In this document: positions 37,106 to 45,988 of the stretch, piece by piece
Layout: every line of letters begins with the position of its first letter
How positions within the stretch are numbered: position 1 is the stretch's first letter
DNA from: JAPPHA01 sp965242975
GTDB taxonomy: Bacteria > Pseudomonadota > Alphaproteobacteria > Rhodobacterales > Rhodobacteraceae
Direction: 5' to 3'
NCBI GenBank assembly: GCA_965242975.1
Contig: CBDETS010000007.1
Span: forward strand, 1,116,001 to 1,180,000
DNA: 64,000 nt
The notes under the pieces: generated by a model
Told to the model about the DNA's origin: nothing
Database searches by the model: none
What the model saw: only the letters and a program-made list of their open reading frames with translations
Translations under genes and position numbers: made by a program

Positions 37106-38017
37106 TTGGCAAAATCCTCTTTGAAATCCGCGACTGAAGTGTTCCTCAAGGATACGGCCGAGGCAGTCGAGAAGGAACTTGAAACTGTCTTGCCGCGATC
37201 TTCGGAACTGGACTCCCGGCTTTTCGATGCCATGCGCTACGCCGTCCTCGGCGGCGGGAAACGCCTCAGGGCTTCACTACTCAGGAGTTGCGCAAATATC
37301 GCCGGCGCCGACGATCGAAATGCCGTGTTCGCCGCTGCAATTGTCGAACTCGTCCACGGATATTCCCTTGTGCACGACGACCTTCCCGCGATGGATGATG
37401 ACATGTTGAGGCGCGGCAAACCCACGTGCCACATTGCCTTTGACGACGCTACGGCGATACTCGCCGGAGACGCGCTCCTCACGCTCGCGTTCGAATTGTC
37501 GACGGACCCGAGACTCGGTAAAGACCCGGGGATCAGATGCGAATTCACTTCACGTCTCGCGGCGGCGGCCGGAGGCGAAGGAATGGTCGGCGGGCAAATG
37601 GTGGACCTCCGATCTGAAAACCGGCCCATGAGCGACCTGGAACTCGTCATGTTGATTTCGAGGAAAAAAACCGCCGCGCTTATCGCGTTTTCATGTGAAG
37701 CGGGTGCCATTCTTGCCGGTAGGGCCGGACAGGGGAAACGACACTCCTTCCGGGAATTCGGCTATGACATCGGGCTCGGTTTTCAAATTGTCGACGACTT
37801 GCTGGATGTTTGTGGAGACGAAATGAAACTCGGAAAAGCAGTCGGTATGGACGCCAAGCGTGGCAAGGCAACCTTCGTGACCTCTCTTGGAATCGAGGGG
37901 GCCAGGCGGGAAGCGGATGTCCTCTTCACACGCGCGCTGGCAAGGCTGGATGGCATGGGCAAACGAGCAGAAACGCTCATGGGAATCACCCGGGTTCTGA
38001 GGGAGCGGCAATCCTGA
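37106..38017 (+). CDS. ispA: Farnesyl diphosphate synthase-type polyprenyl synthetase
   Basis: 303 residues from a TTG at 37106; no better in-frame ATG precedes the conserved core, and an out-of-frame ATG lies four bases upstream. Condenses IPP with DMAPP/GPP. LGGGKRLRASLL binds IPP, the first Asp-rich motif is LVHDDLPAMDDD, the second FQIVDDLLDVCGD, and GGQMVDL is conserved. The usual neighbours xseB and dxs are absent; mobile elements lie upstream. Confidence 0.92.
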   Translation: MAKSSLKSATEVFLKDTAEAVEKELETVLPRSSELDSRLFDAMRYAVLGGGKRLRASLLRSCANIAGADDRNAVFAAAIVELVHGYSLVHDDLPAMDDDMLRRGKPTCHIAFDDATAILAGDALLTLAFELSTDPRLGKDPGIRCEFTSRLAAAAGGEGMVGGQMVDLRSENRPMSDLELVMLISRKKTAALIAFSCEAGAILAGRAGQGKRHSFREFGYDIGLGFQIVDDLLDVCGDEMKLGKAVGMDAKRGKATFVTSLGIEGARREADVLFTRALARLDGMGKRAETLMGITRVLRERQS

Positions 38018-38303
38018 CCGGACTCCGTTTCCGGAACCCGTCGCTGGCCCGAAACTCGGAAGAAGATCTGTGTTGCTGGCGTCGGACTCCGCGCGGTAAA
38101 CAGAACAACTGCGCGATCGTCTGTCTGAATCTTCGTGCAACAGCGAAGGGTCCGTTCCGGCAATTGCGTTGAGTGAATTCATGATTTCGGCCTGTCGTGG
38201 CAACCCGCGTCAGGGCGTTTCACCGGGGCGCACGAGATTGACACATGCCGGAACGGGAGGTCATGTACCTGGAGACGGCTGACAGAACAAACGGAACGGA
38301 ATC

Positions 38304-38774
38304 GTGGCGAAGCGGCTTTATCTGGCAAACCCGTACGGTTTTTCATCTCAATTGAAATCAGGACCGTTGCGCGAAATCCAGTCTGCTCTGGAAGAAGTCG
38401 GGGCCGAGGTATGGGAACCATTCGAGCGGATCGGTCAAATTGATTTCGCACGTGACGGTTGGGCATATGACGTTGCCCAGTCGGACCTGAATGACGTCAA
38501 GGCCGCCGACGGTATCTTTGCCATTGTCAATGGCTGCCCACCGGACGAAGGCGTGATGATCGAACTCGGAATGGCCATTGCCTGGCAAAAGGCCGTTTTC
38601 CTGTTTCGGGACGACTTTCGCCGGTGTACAGATAGCGACACGTATCCGCTCAATCTCATGCTTTTCGCCGGATTGCCGCGAGACGGCTGGAGAGATTACT
38701 GGTTCGAATCAATTTCGGAAATTTCCGACCCCCGAAAGGCGCTGGTTCAATGGCTTACCAGTCGGGATTCGTGA
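38304..38774 (+). CDS. Nucleoside 2-deoxyribosyltransferase
   Basis: 156 residues from a GTG at 38304. LYLANPYGFS at the start, AADGIFAIVNGCPPDEGVMIELGMAIAWQK (catalytic Glu in the PDEG..EL segment) and YPLNLMLFAGLP fit the family, which moves deoxyribose between bases in nucleotide salvage. Stands between ispA and hisB without obvious functional link. Confidence 0.85.
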   Translation: MAKRLYLANPYGFSSQLKSGPLREIQSALEEVGAEVWEPFERIGQIDFARDGWAYDVAQSDLNDVKAADGIFAIVNGCPPDEGVMIELGMAIAWQKAVFLFRDDFRRCTDSDTYPLNLMLFAGLPRDGWRDYWFESISEISDPRKALVQWLTSRDS

Positions 38775-38830
38775 CTGACCGTTCCTGAATCGCTCATTTG
38801 ATTCAACGCACGTACAGCCTGGTGGAAGAC

Positions 38831-39424
38831 ATGCGAAAATCTAACATTACTCGAAAAACGTCCGAGACCGAGATCTCGGTAAGCGTGACGCTCGACGGAA
38901 CCGGGCAGCACAATCTCTGTACCGGTATTGGTTTTTTCGACCATATGCTCGAGCAACTGTCACGGCATTCCCTCATCGACCTGAAGGTGTCGGCGCGAGG
39001 CGACCTGCATATCGACGATCACCATACGGTTGAAGATACAGGCATCGCACTTGGAAAGGCGTTGTCAGAGGCTGTTGGTGAAAAGACCGGGATACGGAGA
39101 TACGGGTCATGCACGTTGCCGATGGACGACGCGCTGGTCCGTGCCACGCTCGACATCTCCGGCCGACCGTTTCTGACGTGGGAGGCGGATCCACCCTCGG
39201 ACAGAATTGGAACCTTCGACACGGAACTCGTCAGGGAGTTTTTTCAAGCCCTCGCGGTCAATGGCGGCCTGACCATCCACATTGACCGGATTCGGGGCGC
39301 CAACAGCCACCACGTCGTCGAAGCAACCTTCAAGGCTTTCGCAAGGGCATTGAGAACCGCGGTCGAGATCGACCCGCGGGCTTCTGAGGCCATTCCTTCG
39401 ACGAAGGGATCTCTTGTCCCATGA
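38831..39424 (+). CDS. hisB: Imidazoleglycerol-phosphate dehydratase
   Basis: 197 residues from the ATG at 38831; a TTG 33 bases upstream would add an atypical leader. Monofunctional (no phosphatase domain). Mn-binding histidine motifs DDHHTVEDTGIALG (first) and GANSHHVVEATFKAFA (second) are intact, with GTGQHNLCTGIGFFDHML at the start. It opens the his run and its stop overlaps hisH by 4 bp (ATGA). Confidence 0.95.
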   Translation: MRKSNITRKTSETEISVSVTLDGTGQHNLCTGIGFFDHMLEQLSRHSLIDLKVSARGDLHIDDHHTVEDTGIALGKALSEAVGEKTGIRRYGSCTLPMDDALVRATLDISGRPFLTWEADPPSDRIGTFDTELVREFFQALAVNGGLTIHIDRIRGANSHHVVEATFKAFARALRTAVEIDPRASEAIPSTKGSLVP

Positions 39425-40068
39425 GTCGGTGCGTCATCGTTGACTACGGGAGTGGAAATCTCAGGTCCGCAGAAAAGAGCTTTCAGCGAATGGCCGCTGA
39501 ACTGTCTTCGACCGCGGTTTTTCTTTCGGGGCAACCTGAGCACATCGCCGCAGCCGACAGAATTGTCCTGCCGGGCGTCGGCGCATTTCCGGCATGTCGT
39601 CGGAGTTTGATCGAACGATCGGGACTGATCGAGGCGATCACCGAGTCTGTCAAGGAACGCGGCGTACCGTTCCTTGGTATCTGCGTCGGAATGCAGTTGA
39701 TGGCCACAACGGGTACGGAACTTGAGTCCGCTTGCCCAGGATTTGACTGGATTCCTGGAGACGTAGTTGAACTTAAGTCCGGAGATTCATCAATCAGAAT
39801 TCCCCATATGGGATGGAATGTCTTCGACCGTTGCGCCTCCAGTCACCCCGTCCTTGCGGGGATCAAGTCGGGAGATCATGCCTATTTTGTCCACTCGTAC
39901 CATTTTCAGGCACGGCACGAGTGTGACATCCTGGCAAATGTAACCCACGGGCGGTCATTCGCTGCCGTGGTCGGGCGTGACAACGTGATCGGAACGCAGT
40001 TCCATCCGGAGAAAAGCCAGGCTACGGGCCTCAGGATCATTCGCAATTTTCTTGCGTGGAAACCGTGA
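39421..40068 (+). CDS. hisH: Imidazole glycerol phosphate synthase, glutaminase subunit
   Basis: 215 residues. Starts MSRCVIVDYGSGNLRS; catalytic Cys in FLGICVGMQLMA, His/Glu in GTQFHPEKSQATG. It supplies ammonia to HisF. Its stop overlaps the ATG of a 48-codon ORF (TGATG), so translation probably runs on. Confidence 0.95.
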   Translation: MSRCVIVDYGSGNLRSAEKSFQRMAAELSSTAVFLSGQPEHIAAADRIVLPGVGAFPACRRSLIERSGLIEAITESVKERGVPFLGICVGMQLMATTGTELESACPGFDWIPGDVVELKSGDSSIRIPHMGWNVFDRCASSHPVLAGIKSGDHAYFVHSYHFQARHECDILANVTHGRSFAAVVGRDNVIGTQFHPEKSQATGLRIIRNFLAWKP

Positions 40069-40214
40069 TGGCCACGCCGCGCATGATTGCAGAAGTGGAC
40101 GAGGCATCGGCCGAATTCCGGAAGTCCCTGGAGGGCTTCCCCGGGCTCGTCACTTCCGATTTTCCAGCCGACAACGGGACACGTTTCCACGGCCACATCA
40201 ACAGACAAGACTGA
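40068..40214 (+). CDS. Small coupled ORF between hisH and hisA
   Basis: 48 residues: starts MATPRMIAEVDEASAEFRKS and ends GHINRQD. Both junctions are TGATG overlaps, with the hisH stop and with the hisA start, so it fills the gap exactly and is likely translated to keep coupling. No signal peptide, helix or known domain. It may be a real small protein or only a coupling leader. Confidence 0.55.
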   Translation: MATPRMIAEVDEASAEFRKSLEGFPGLVTSDFPADNGTRFHGHINRQD

Positions 40215-40945
40215 TGATACTCTTCCCTGCCATCGATCTCATGGGCGGCCGCTCGGTCAGACTGCTGCGCGGAGACAAGGACCGGGCAACGATCTACGCC
40301 CGGGCGCCGGCCCAAACCGCCGCGGCGTTTGAAGATGCCGGTTGCCAGTGGTTGCACATCGTCGATCTCGACGGCGCGTTTTCAGGTGGCTCGGAAAACA
40401 CTCAGGCGATTTCCGCCATCCTGAAATCCGTAACGATCCCGATTCAGCTGGGGGGCGGCATCCGCAATCTGGCGGCAGTCGAACACTGGATGGACGCAGG
40501 AGTCTCCCGGGTCATTTTCGGCACCGCCGCGGTTGAATCGCCCGGGTTGGTGAAAGAGAGTTGCAGGTGCTTTCCCGGCCGGGTCGCGATCGGAATTGAC
40601 GCAAGGGGCGGAATGGTCGCAACGCGAGGTTGGGTCCGACAGACGGAAGTACCTGCCGTGGATCTCGTGAAGAGATTCGAGGATCACGGTATTTCGGCCG
40701 TCATTTACACCGACATTCTGCGCGACGGCGCGATGCAAGGACCGAACGTGGAGTCCACGGCCGCGATCGCACATGCGGTTGGAACTCCCGTGATCGCGTC
40801 AGGAGGGATTTCCAACCTCCGCGACCTTGAATTACTCAGAGCATGCAACGCGCCTCTGGAGGGAGTGATCGTCGGGCGCGCGATCCATGAAGGCGTCATC
40901 AGCCCCGCCGCTGCGCTGGATGTGCTGGGAGCGCCGACATGTTGA
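40214..40945 (+). CDS. hisA: Phosphoribosylformimino-5-aminoimidazole carboxamide ribotide isomerase
   Basis: 243 residues from the ATG at 40214 (MILFPAIDLMGGRSVRLLRG). Catalytic Asp in PAIDLMGG and the second Asp in YTDILRDGAMQGPN; phosphate loops QLGGGIR and ASGGISNL. (beta-alpha)8 barrel of usual length. Overlaps hisF by 7 bp. Confidence 0.95.
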   Translation: MILFPAIDLMGGRSVRLLRGDKDRATIYARAPAQTAAAFEDAGCQWLHIVDLDGAFSGGSENTQAISAILKSVTIPIQLGGGIRNLAAVEHWMDAGVSRVIFGTAAVESPGLVKESCRCFPGRVAIGIDARGGMVATRGWVRQTEVPAVDLVKRFEDHGISAVIYTDILRDGAMQGPNVESTAAIAHAVGTPVIASGGISNLRDLELLRACNAPLEGVIVGRAIHEGVISPAAALDVLGAPTC

Positions 40946-41697
40946 AGACACGCGTCATTCCGTGCCTTGACGTTGCTGACGGGCGGGTTGTCAAGGGCGT
41001 CAATTTCGTTTCCCTGGTCGACGCCGGAGATCCGGTCGAATGCGCACGAACGTACGACTCCTCCGGTGCCGACGAACTCTGTTTCCTTGACATTGCCGCA
41101 ACCAGACAAAACCGGGAGACGATGTATGACGTCGTCAGTTCGACGGCCGAACAGTGCTTCATGCCACTTACTGCAGGGGGAGGAGTCCGCTCACCGGCCG
41201 ACATGCAGGCACTTCTGCTTGCCGGCGCCGACAAGGTTTCGATCAACTCGGCGGCAGTCGAAAACCCTGACATCATTTCCGACTGCGCGAACAGGTTTGG
41301 CCGGCAATGCGTCGTCGTCGCGATCGACGCGAAGTCGGTCGGAGACGGCAGCTACGTCATTTCGACACATGGCGGCAGCCGGATGACTGAGATCGACGCG
41401 GTGTCCTTCGCGCAGCGTGCTGAGGCCAGCGGTGCCGGCGAATTGCTTTTGACGTCCATGGATCGGGACGGAACCCGGATCGGGTTTGATCTGGGCCTCA
41501 CGCGAAAGATTGTCGAGAATGTTCGATTGCCGGTCATTGCCTCCGGGGGGGTCGGAACCCTTCAACATCTGGTAGAGGGCGTCACGATCGGCGGTGCGAG
41601 TGCCGTACTTGCCGCGTCAATCTTTCACTTTGGCGATTACAGCATCAAGGAGGCAAAGGAATACATGGCGCGTCACGGAATCGCGGTCAGGTTGTAG
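40939..41697 (+). CDS. hisF: Imidazole glycerol phosphate synthase, cyclase subunit
   Basis: 252 residues. MLKTRVIPCLDVADGRVVKG at the start includes the catalytic Asp; LLTSMDRDGTRIGFD holds the second; AGGGVRS and ASGGVGTLQHL bind phosphate. Partner of HisH. The next gene follows 2 bp after its stop. Confidence 0.96.
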   Translation: MLKTRVIPCLDVADGRVVKGVNFVSLVDAGDPVECARTYDSSGADELCFLDIAATRQNRETMYDVVSSTAEQCFMPLTAGGGVRSPADMQALLLAGADKVSINSAAVENPDIISDCANRFGRQCVVVAIDAKSVGDGSYVISTHGGSRMTEIDAVSFAQRAEASGAGELLLTSMDRDGTRIGFDLGLTRKIVENVRLPVIASGGVGTLQHLVEGVTIGGASAVLAASIFHFGDYSIKEAKEYMARHGIAVRL

Positions 41698-41699
41698 GC

Positions 41700-42023
41700 A
41701 TGTCCGACGTTTTGACGAGACTTGCCCGAGTCATCGAAGCACGCGCAAACGGTGACCCTTCGGCATCCTATGTGGCGAGCCTGATTGCCGCGGGACCACG
41801 AAAGTGTACCGAAAAGTTTGGCGAGGAGGCGATCGAAGCAATTGTTGCCTCATCCAGAGACGAAATCGGCAACCTGATCGCAGAGGCAGCGGATGTCGTG
41901 TTTCATCTGCTTGTCATGCTTGCTGCCCATGAAATCAGGCTCGAGGACGTCCTGGCAGAACTCGAACGGAGGGAAGGAAAGTCGGGAATTCAGGAAAAGC
42001 GGGAACGTCTCGACACGGAATAG
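41700..42023 (+). CDS. hisE: Phosphoribosyl-ATP pyrophosphatase
   Basis: 107 residues; SYVASLIAAGPRKCTEKFGEEAIEAIVA and EAADVVFHLLVMLA contain the MazG-like Glu/Asp metal-binding residues. Second step of histidine synthesis. Monofunctional and last gene of the run; hisG, hisI and hisD are not in the window. Confidence 0.93.
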   Translation: MSDVLTRLARVIEARANGDPSASYVASLIAAGPRKCTEKFGEEAIEAIVASSRDEIGNLIAEAADVVFHLLVMLAAHEIRLEDVLAELERREGKSGIQEKRERLDTE

Positions 42024-42169
42024 TCCGGCGATCGATCCGATCCAGCTAAGAGATCACCCGAGCGGTTCGTGGCCGCCCTGCCGCAGAACAGTGTTGACGG
42101 CATTGCATGAATCCGTGCGGCCGGTTCCGGCAGGTCGCCTGTCTATGTCTCGGTTTGTGGAGGCGGGTA

Positions 42170-42480
42170 GCGCCCGGCGCGCGCAGTCCGAGCGCGACAC
42201 CGCATCCACCTGTTCGACCAGGGCCGCCTGATCTTCAAATGCGCGCTTGTTGACTCCTCTGGGCCGCAAATGTCGAGAAGAAGACGGTGCATATCCAATC
42301 GAACGGCAACATGATCGTCGCTTTGGCCAAGATCCACCAACTCCTCGGGATCGGATTCGAAAACGAACTGCTCCCACGCAAGTCCGACGTATTGGTGGTA
42401 TTTCCATCTCCCCGTGCTTGACCACGTACGTTCCCGAAACAGTTCCGGCTGCGTGGTACTCTGAAAAGACGGTTCGGTCC
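42170..42480 (-). pseudogene. Decayed sulfatase, C-terminal remnant
   Basis: On the minus strand, three neighbouring frames together give a sulfatase C-terminus: DRTVFSEYHAAGTVSG, then GRWKYHQYVGL ... FESDPEELVDLG ... DMHRLLLDICGPE, then VNKRAFEDQAALVEQVDA. The order and spacing match choline-sulfatase-type enzymes, but two frameshifts are needed and the N-terminal catalytic part is absent. The decayed DNA continues on both sides (about 42024-43850) with no intact core gene. Confidence 0.6.
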
Positions 42481-42944
42481 GGATCGTGTCGGTGGCTACG
42501 GAAAAGCGCGGAATTCTGGCGATTCGCCGCGCTTTGGCGGGATTGAACTCTTTCCCTATTGTCGGAATCCTATTGCCGCTTTGATCGGTCTTTGTATTAC
42601 CTGTCCTGTTGCCGCGGCCCCGTGCAGATCCCTTTGTCCGTGTCCGGGTGACGTTTCCCTTGCGCTTCGCCGGTCGGAGGCGATGTCCTGGATGCGGCGT
42701 TCCCGGGAGCTTGCGGTGGGCTTGAGCACGGCATCTGACGCCTGAGGTACCGGCGGCGGCCACGCGGTGGCCGGGGGCCGGAACAGGTGCTAGATCGGCG
42801 TCGAAAGACAGAGCGATGCGGTGCCGGCTCAAAGCCAGAACGAGCCCCGGCACCGCACCTGGACGAGTTGGTCACGGGGACCGAACTCCTGTGTACTATC
42901 AGGCAATTTCCCGTCCGGGTCTACCCCGCTCTTGAGAGAGGCGG

Positions 42945-43310
42945 GTGTGTGAGACGGGACGCCTGTTCACCTGCAACCGGTGCCATCGACAGGTTGTGAT
43001 CTGCGCGTCGTGCGACCGCGGGCACCAGTACTGTTCCCGGGCCTGCAGCGAACAGTCCCGCATCGAGAACCGCCGCGAGGCGCGGCGGCGTTACAGGCGT
43101 ACCGGGAGGGGGCGCGAGACGGGCCGGGACCGCCAGCGGCGCTACCGGGTACGCCAGGCGGACCGGGCGCGTGCTGCGCCGGGGCCTCGGTTCCGGTGTT
43201 CGGAACACGCCGAGACCGAACGGGTCAGTTATCGGGTTCACTGCGATGTTGAAATCCTGGCGGGGCTTCGCGTCGGCCTGGCCTTCGGCCAGCCTCCCGG
43301 CATCAATTAA
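42945..43310 (+). CDS. Small Cys-rich (zinc-finger-like) protein linked to insertion sequences
   Basis: 121 residues from a GTG. Four CxxC-type pairs: FTCNRCHRQ, ICASCDRGHQYCSRACSEQ, followed by a long basic Arg-rich region (REARRRYRRTGRGRETG). Proteins of this kind occur beside IS transposases and group II introns in proteobacteria; their role is not established. No intact transposase is adjacent, and repeats of IS-end type follow within 80 bp, so this is probably a leftover of a lost element. The 900 bp upstream shows no gene. Confidence 0.5.
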   Translation: MCETGRLFTCNRCHRQVVICASCDRGHQYCSRACSEQSRIENRREARRRYRRTGRGRETGRDRQRRYRVRQADRARAAPGPRFRCSEHAETERVSYRVHCDVEILAGLRVGLAFGQPPGIN

Positions 43311-43386
43311 GGAGGAATGAACCCAGGCTTCAGTCCCGGAAGAGACTTGTGCGCTAACACGCACAAACCGGTCGGTCAGATGTGAC

Positions 43387-43460
43387 AGGAATCGCCGTCA
43401 TATGTCGTAGGAACCGCCGTCAAATGCGTAGGAATCTGCACTCAAACGCAAGGAACCTGG
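43387..43460. repeat. Imperfect ~21-bp tandem repeats, IS-end-like
   Basis: Three units starting AGGAATCGCCGTCATATGT, AGGAACCGCCGTCAAATGC and AGGAATCTGCACTCAAACG plus a partial fourth (AGGAACCTGG). Multiple short repeats near an end are typical of IS21-like elements (transposase-binding sites). No transposase remains next to them. Confidence 0.5.
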
Positions 43461-43541
43461 TCGGCGACCCTGGCATTGAAACGGGCATTGGTTATACCAG
43501 CGGAGTTAAAGTTCGCTGCCGCGCCATGCGGCTAGGTCCAA
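43458..43541 (-). pseudogene. Degenerate tRNA-like sequence
   Basis: Aligns over all 84 positions with the tRNA-like gene at 62928-63011 at about 75% identity (roughly 20 differences by eye). The T arm and acceptor pairing are broken and the anticodon-loop position reads TTA-like rather than GTA, so it should not fold as a working tRNA. It starts where the IS-end repeats stop. Confidence 0.55.
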
Positions 43542-43596
43542 TTGCCGCGCTCGTCAATGTGCTGCCGGAAACTCATCTGTCGTTCGCATCCTTTCC

Positions 43597-43628
43597 GCGA
43601 AGGCGCGAAGGCGCGAAGGCGCGAAGGC
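43597..43628. repeat. GCGAAGGC x4 tandem repeat
   Basis: Four exact 8-bp units in non-coding DNA, continuing with two more matching bases. Slippage-prone simple repeat; no function suggested. Confidence 0.85.
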
Positions 43629-43852
43629 GCAATACGCTGGGTGCCTGTTGGATTGCAGGAGATCTTGACGGGGAGAGGGCAGTTTCTTTCGGATTGGATC
43701 ATCATTGGATTGCGTAGAATCCGGAACAATCCGGAACGGCTGGTTTCTCTTTCCTTGCCGTAGGCCAGACCCAGGTCGCGACCCTGATAAGGCACCGCGC
43801 AGTGAGGAAACCGGCCTGACGGATCGTTTCGCGGGCGTGCCGTGCCGTCGCG

Positions 43853-44911
43853 TTACCCGCCACCGGTTCCGGCCGACTGTTCGGCTCGGACTGCTTGCGC
43901 CTGCGCTATCCGGGTCTGCATGCGGCTTTCGAGCTGGTCGGCGAAGTGGCAGGCAGCACGATGGCCGTCACCAATGACCTGGAACGGCGGCGGCGTCTGC
44001 GAACAGATCGGCTCCGCGATCGGACAGCGGGTGTGGAATCGGCAGCCGGACGGCGGATCGATCGGCGAAGGAACATCCCCGGTGAGCACCATGCGTCGCC
44101 GTTTGCGGCTGCGTTCCGGATCCGGAATTGGATGTGCCGCAAGAAGTGCCAGCGTATAGGGATGCCTTGGCGCATCAAAGACCGCCTCGGTCGGACCTTC
44201 CTCCGCGACCCGTCCCAGGTAGACAATCATGACCCGGTCTGCCAGCGAACGGACCACCGCAAGGTCGTGGGAAATGAAGAGATAGGATATTTGCGACGCG
44301 TCCTGAAGTTCCCGCATCAGTGCCAGGATCTGGCCCTGGATGGAGATGTCCAACGCCGAGACCGGTTCATCGGCAACGATGATCGATGGGCTGACGGAAA
44401 TCGATCGGGCAATGGACAGCCGCTGCCGCTCGCCGCCGCTCAACTGGTGGCGCGACCGTTTCAGATAGCTCTGGCCCGGCGACAGCCCGACCTGGTCGAA
44501 CAACCTCAGCACCTCGGTTTCCAATTCGGCTCTGGGGACGATCCCGTTGATTACCAAGGGCTGTGAAATCATCTGAAAGGCGGTCTTCAGTGGATTCATC
44601 GAGTCATACGGATCCTGGAAGACCATCTGGACCTGGCGCCGGTAGACCAACCGGTTCTTAACCGTCATGCGATCGAGCGCCTTTCCACGGAATCGGATTT
44701 CGCCCCCTGTTGGCCGGGTAAGCCCGGCGACGGCTCGCCCGAGGGTGGTCTTTCCGCAACCGCTCTCGCCGACAACGGCCAGCACCTCCCCCTCGCCCAG
44801 CGCCAGGCTGATGCCGTCGACAGCCTTGACTGTACGCCTGTCCCGGGTTGTCCAGCCGTCACTCACGGGAAAAAACACCTGTAGGTCGTCGACTTCAAGG
44901 AGGGGTTTCAT
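43853..44911 (-). CDS. Peptide-type ABC transporter ATPase (DppF/OppF-like)
   Basis: 352 residues. Walker A GESGCGKTTLGRA, Q-loop MVFQDPYDSMNP, signature HQLSGGERQRL, Walker B IIVADEPVSALD, H-loop FISHDLAVV, and the oligopeptide/dipeptide C-terminal domain with SGCRFHTRCPIAEPIC. Last gene of the eight-gene minus-strand operon, nine bases after the paired ATPase gene. Provides energy to the DppBC-like permeases. The C-terminus has a variable tail ending SAGTGGG. Confidence 0.92.
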   Translation of the reverse strand: MKPLLEVDDLQVFFPVSDGWTTRDRRTVKAVDGISLALGEGEVLAVVGESGCGKTTLGRAVAGLTRPTGGEIRFRGKALDRMTVKNRLVYRRQVQMVFQDPYDSMNPLKTAFQMISQPLVINGIVPRAELETEVLRLFDQVGLSPGQSYLKRSRHQLSGGERQRLSIARSISVSPSIIVADEPVSALDISIQGQILALMRELQDASQISYLFISHDLAVVRSLADRVMIVYLGRVAEEGPTEAVFDAPRHPYTLALLAAHPIPDPERSRKRRRMVLTGDVPSPIDPPSGCRFHTRCPIAEPICSQTPPPFQVIGDGHRAACHFADQLESRMQTRIAQAQAVRAEQSAGTGGG

Positions 44912-44920
44912 CGGACCTTG

Positions 44921-45883
44921 TCACTCGTGCAGGCGGCAACGGACCTGGTTGCCGTTGGCAAAACGGACCACGGCGGGTTCGATCGTGGAGCATTCGGCCA
45001 TCACCCGGGAACAGCGCGGATGGAAGCGGCACCCCGGGGGCACTTCGACCCGGCTCGGTGGGCGGCCCCGTATGGTCCGGAATTGGTCAGCGCGCCGGTC
45101 AAAGAGCAGAGAGCAGTCGAGAAGCGCCTCGGTATAAGGATGCCGGGGGGACTCGAAGAGGTCAAAGATGCCAGCTTCCTCGACGATCTGGCCGGCATAC
45201 ATGACATAGACGCGTTCGCAGTACTCGGCCACCAGGCCGAGATTGTGCGTGATGAGCAGGAGCGCAGTGCCAAGCTCGCTGCAGAGTTCACGCAGCAATT
45301 CCATGATCTGCGCCTGAATCGTGACATCGAGCGCGGTCGTCGGCTCGTCCGCGATCAACAGGCTCGGGCGGCAGGCAATGGCAATGGCGATCAGTGCCCG
45401 CTGGCGCATACCGCCGCTCAGCTGGTGCGGATAATATTCGGCGATAGTCTCCGGATTTGGTAATTGGACCATACCGAGCGTCTCGATGACCTTCCGCCGC
45501 ACTTCCGACCGCCTAATGTTCTGATGGATGCGGATGGACTCGGCAACCTGTTCACCGACACGGATCAGCGGATTGAGAAACGTCATCGGTTCCTGAAACA
45601 CCATGCTCATCTCGACTCCGCGCAGACGCGCCATCGCGGCGGTATCGAGGGTCAGGATGTCGCGGCCGTCGAGAAGGACACGTCCGCCGACGATTCGCCC
45701 CGGGCTCGAAATCAGCCGCATGATCGAAAAGGCGGTCGTACTCTTTCCGGAACCTGACTCGCCGACCAGTGCGACCGCCTCGCCCCGGCGAATGGTCAGG
45801 GAGACATTGTCGACGGCCCGCACGGTTTGGCCTTCCGACAGGTAATGGGTACTCAGTCCCTCGACCTGAATGAGTTCGGTCAT
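44921..45883 (-). CDS. Peptide-type ABC transporter ATPase (DppD/OppD-like)
   Basis: 320 residues. Walker A GESGSGKSTTAFS, signature HQLSGGMRQRALIA, Walker B LLIADEPTTALD, H-loop LITHNLGLV and C-terminal PPGCRFHPRCSRVM of the oligopeptide group. Forms a heterodimer with the next ATPase. It is 105 bp from the ComA-like gene; a GC-rich hairpin lies in that spacer. Confidence 0.92.
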   Translation of the reverse strand: MTELIQVEGLSTHYLSEGQTVRAVDNVSLTIRRGEAVALVGESGSGKSTTAFSIMRLISSPGRIVGGRVLLDGRDILTLDTAAMARLRGVEMSMVFQEPMTFLNPLIRVGEQVAESIRIHQNIRRSEVRRKVIETLGMVQLPNPETIAEYYPHQLSGGMRQRALIAIAIACRPSLLIADEPTTALDVTIQAQIMELLRELCSELGTALLLITHNLGLVAEYCERVYVMYAGQIVEEAGIFDLFESPRHPYTEALLDCSLLFDRRADQFRTIRGRPPSRVEVPPGCRFHPRCSRVMAECSTIEPAVVRFANGNQVRCRLHE

Positions 45884-45925
45884 GGCGGGTTTGTCTCAAC
45901 GGCAGCAGCCGGCACATCCGCGGAC

Positions 45926-45951
45926 CCGGGACCGCCCCTTGGCGGCCCCGG
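45926..45951. promoter_or_regulatory. GC-rich intercistronic hairpin between comA-like and dppD-like genes
   Basis: CCGGG, A, CCGCC, loop CCTT, GGCGG, C, CCCGG: a ten-pair stem with one internal mismatch. No T-run follows, so it is more likely an mRNA-processing or stability element than a terminator. Confidence 0.45.
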
Positions 45952-45988
45952 TCTAGGCCCGCGCGCGCTGGTGCGCCCTAGGCCGGAA

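Noticed and set aside
42143..42853. 236-codon minus-strand open frame
   Set aside because: Only its middle third resembles a protein (sulfatase tail), and the sulfatase continues in other frames on both sides; the rest is Arg/Pro-rich non-coding DNA. Reported as a pseudogene instead.
43597..43628. CRISPR array
   Set aside because: Units are 8-bp simple tandem repeats without spacers; no other regularly spaced repeats were seen in the window.
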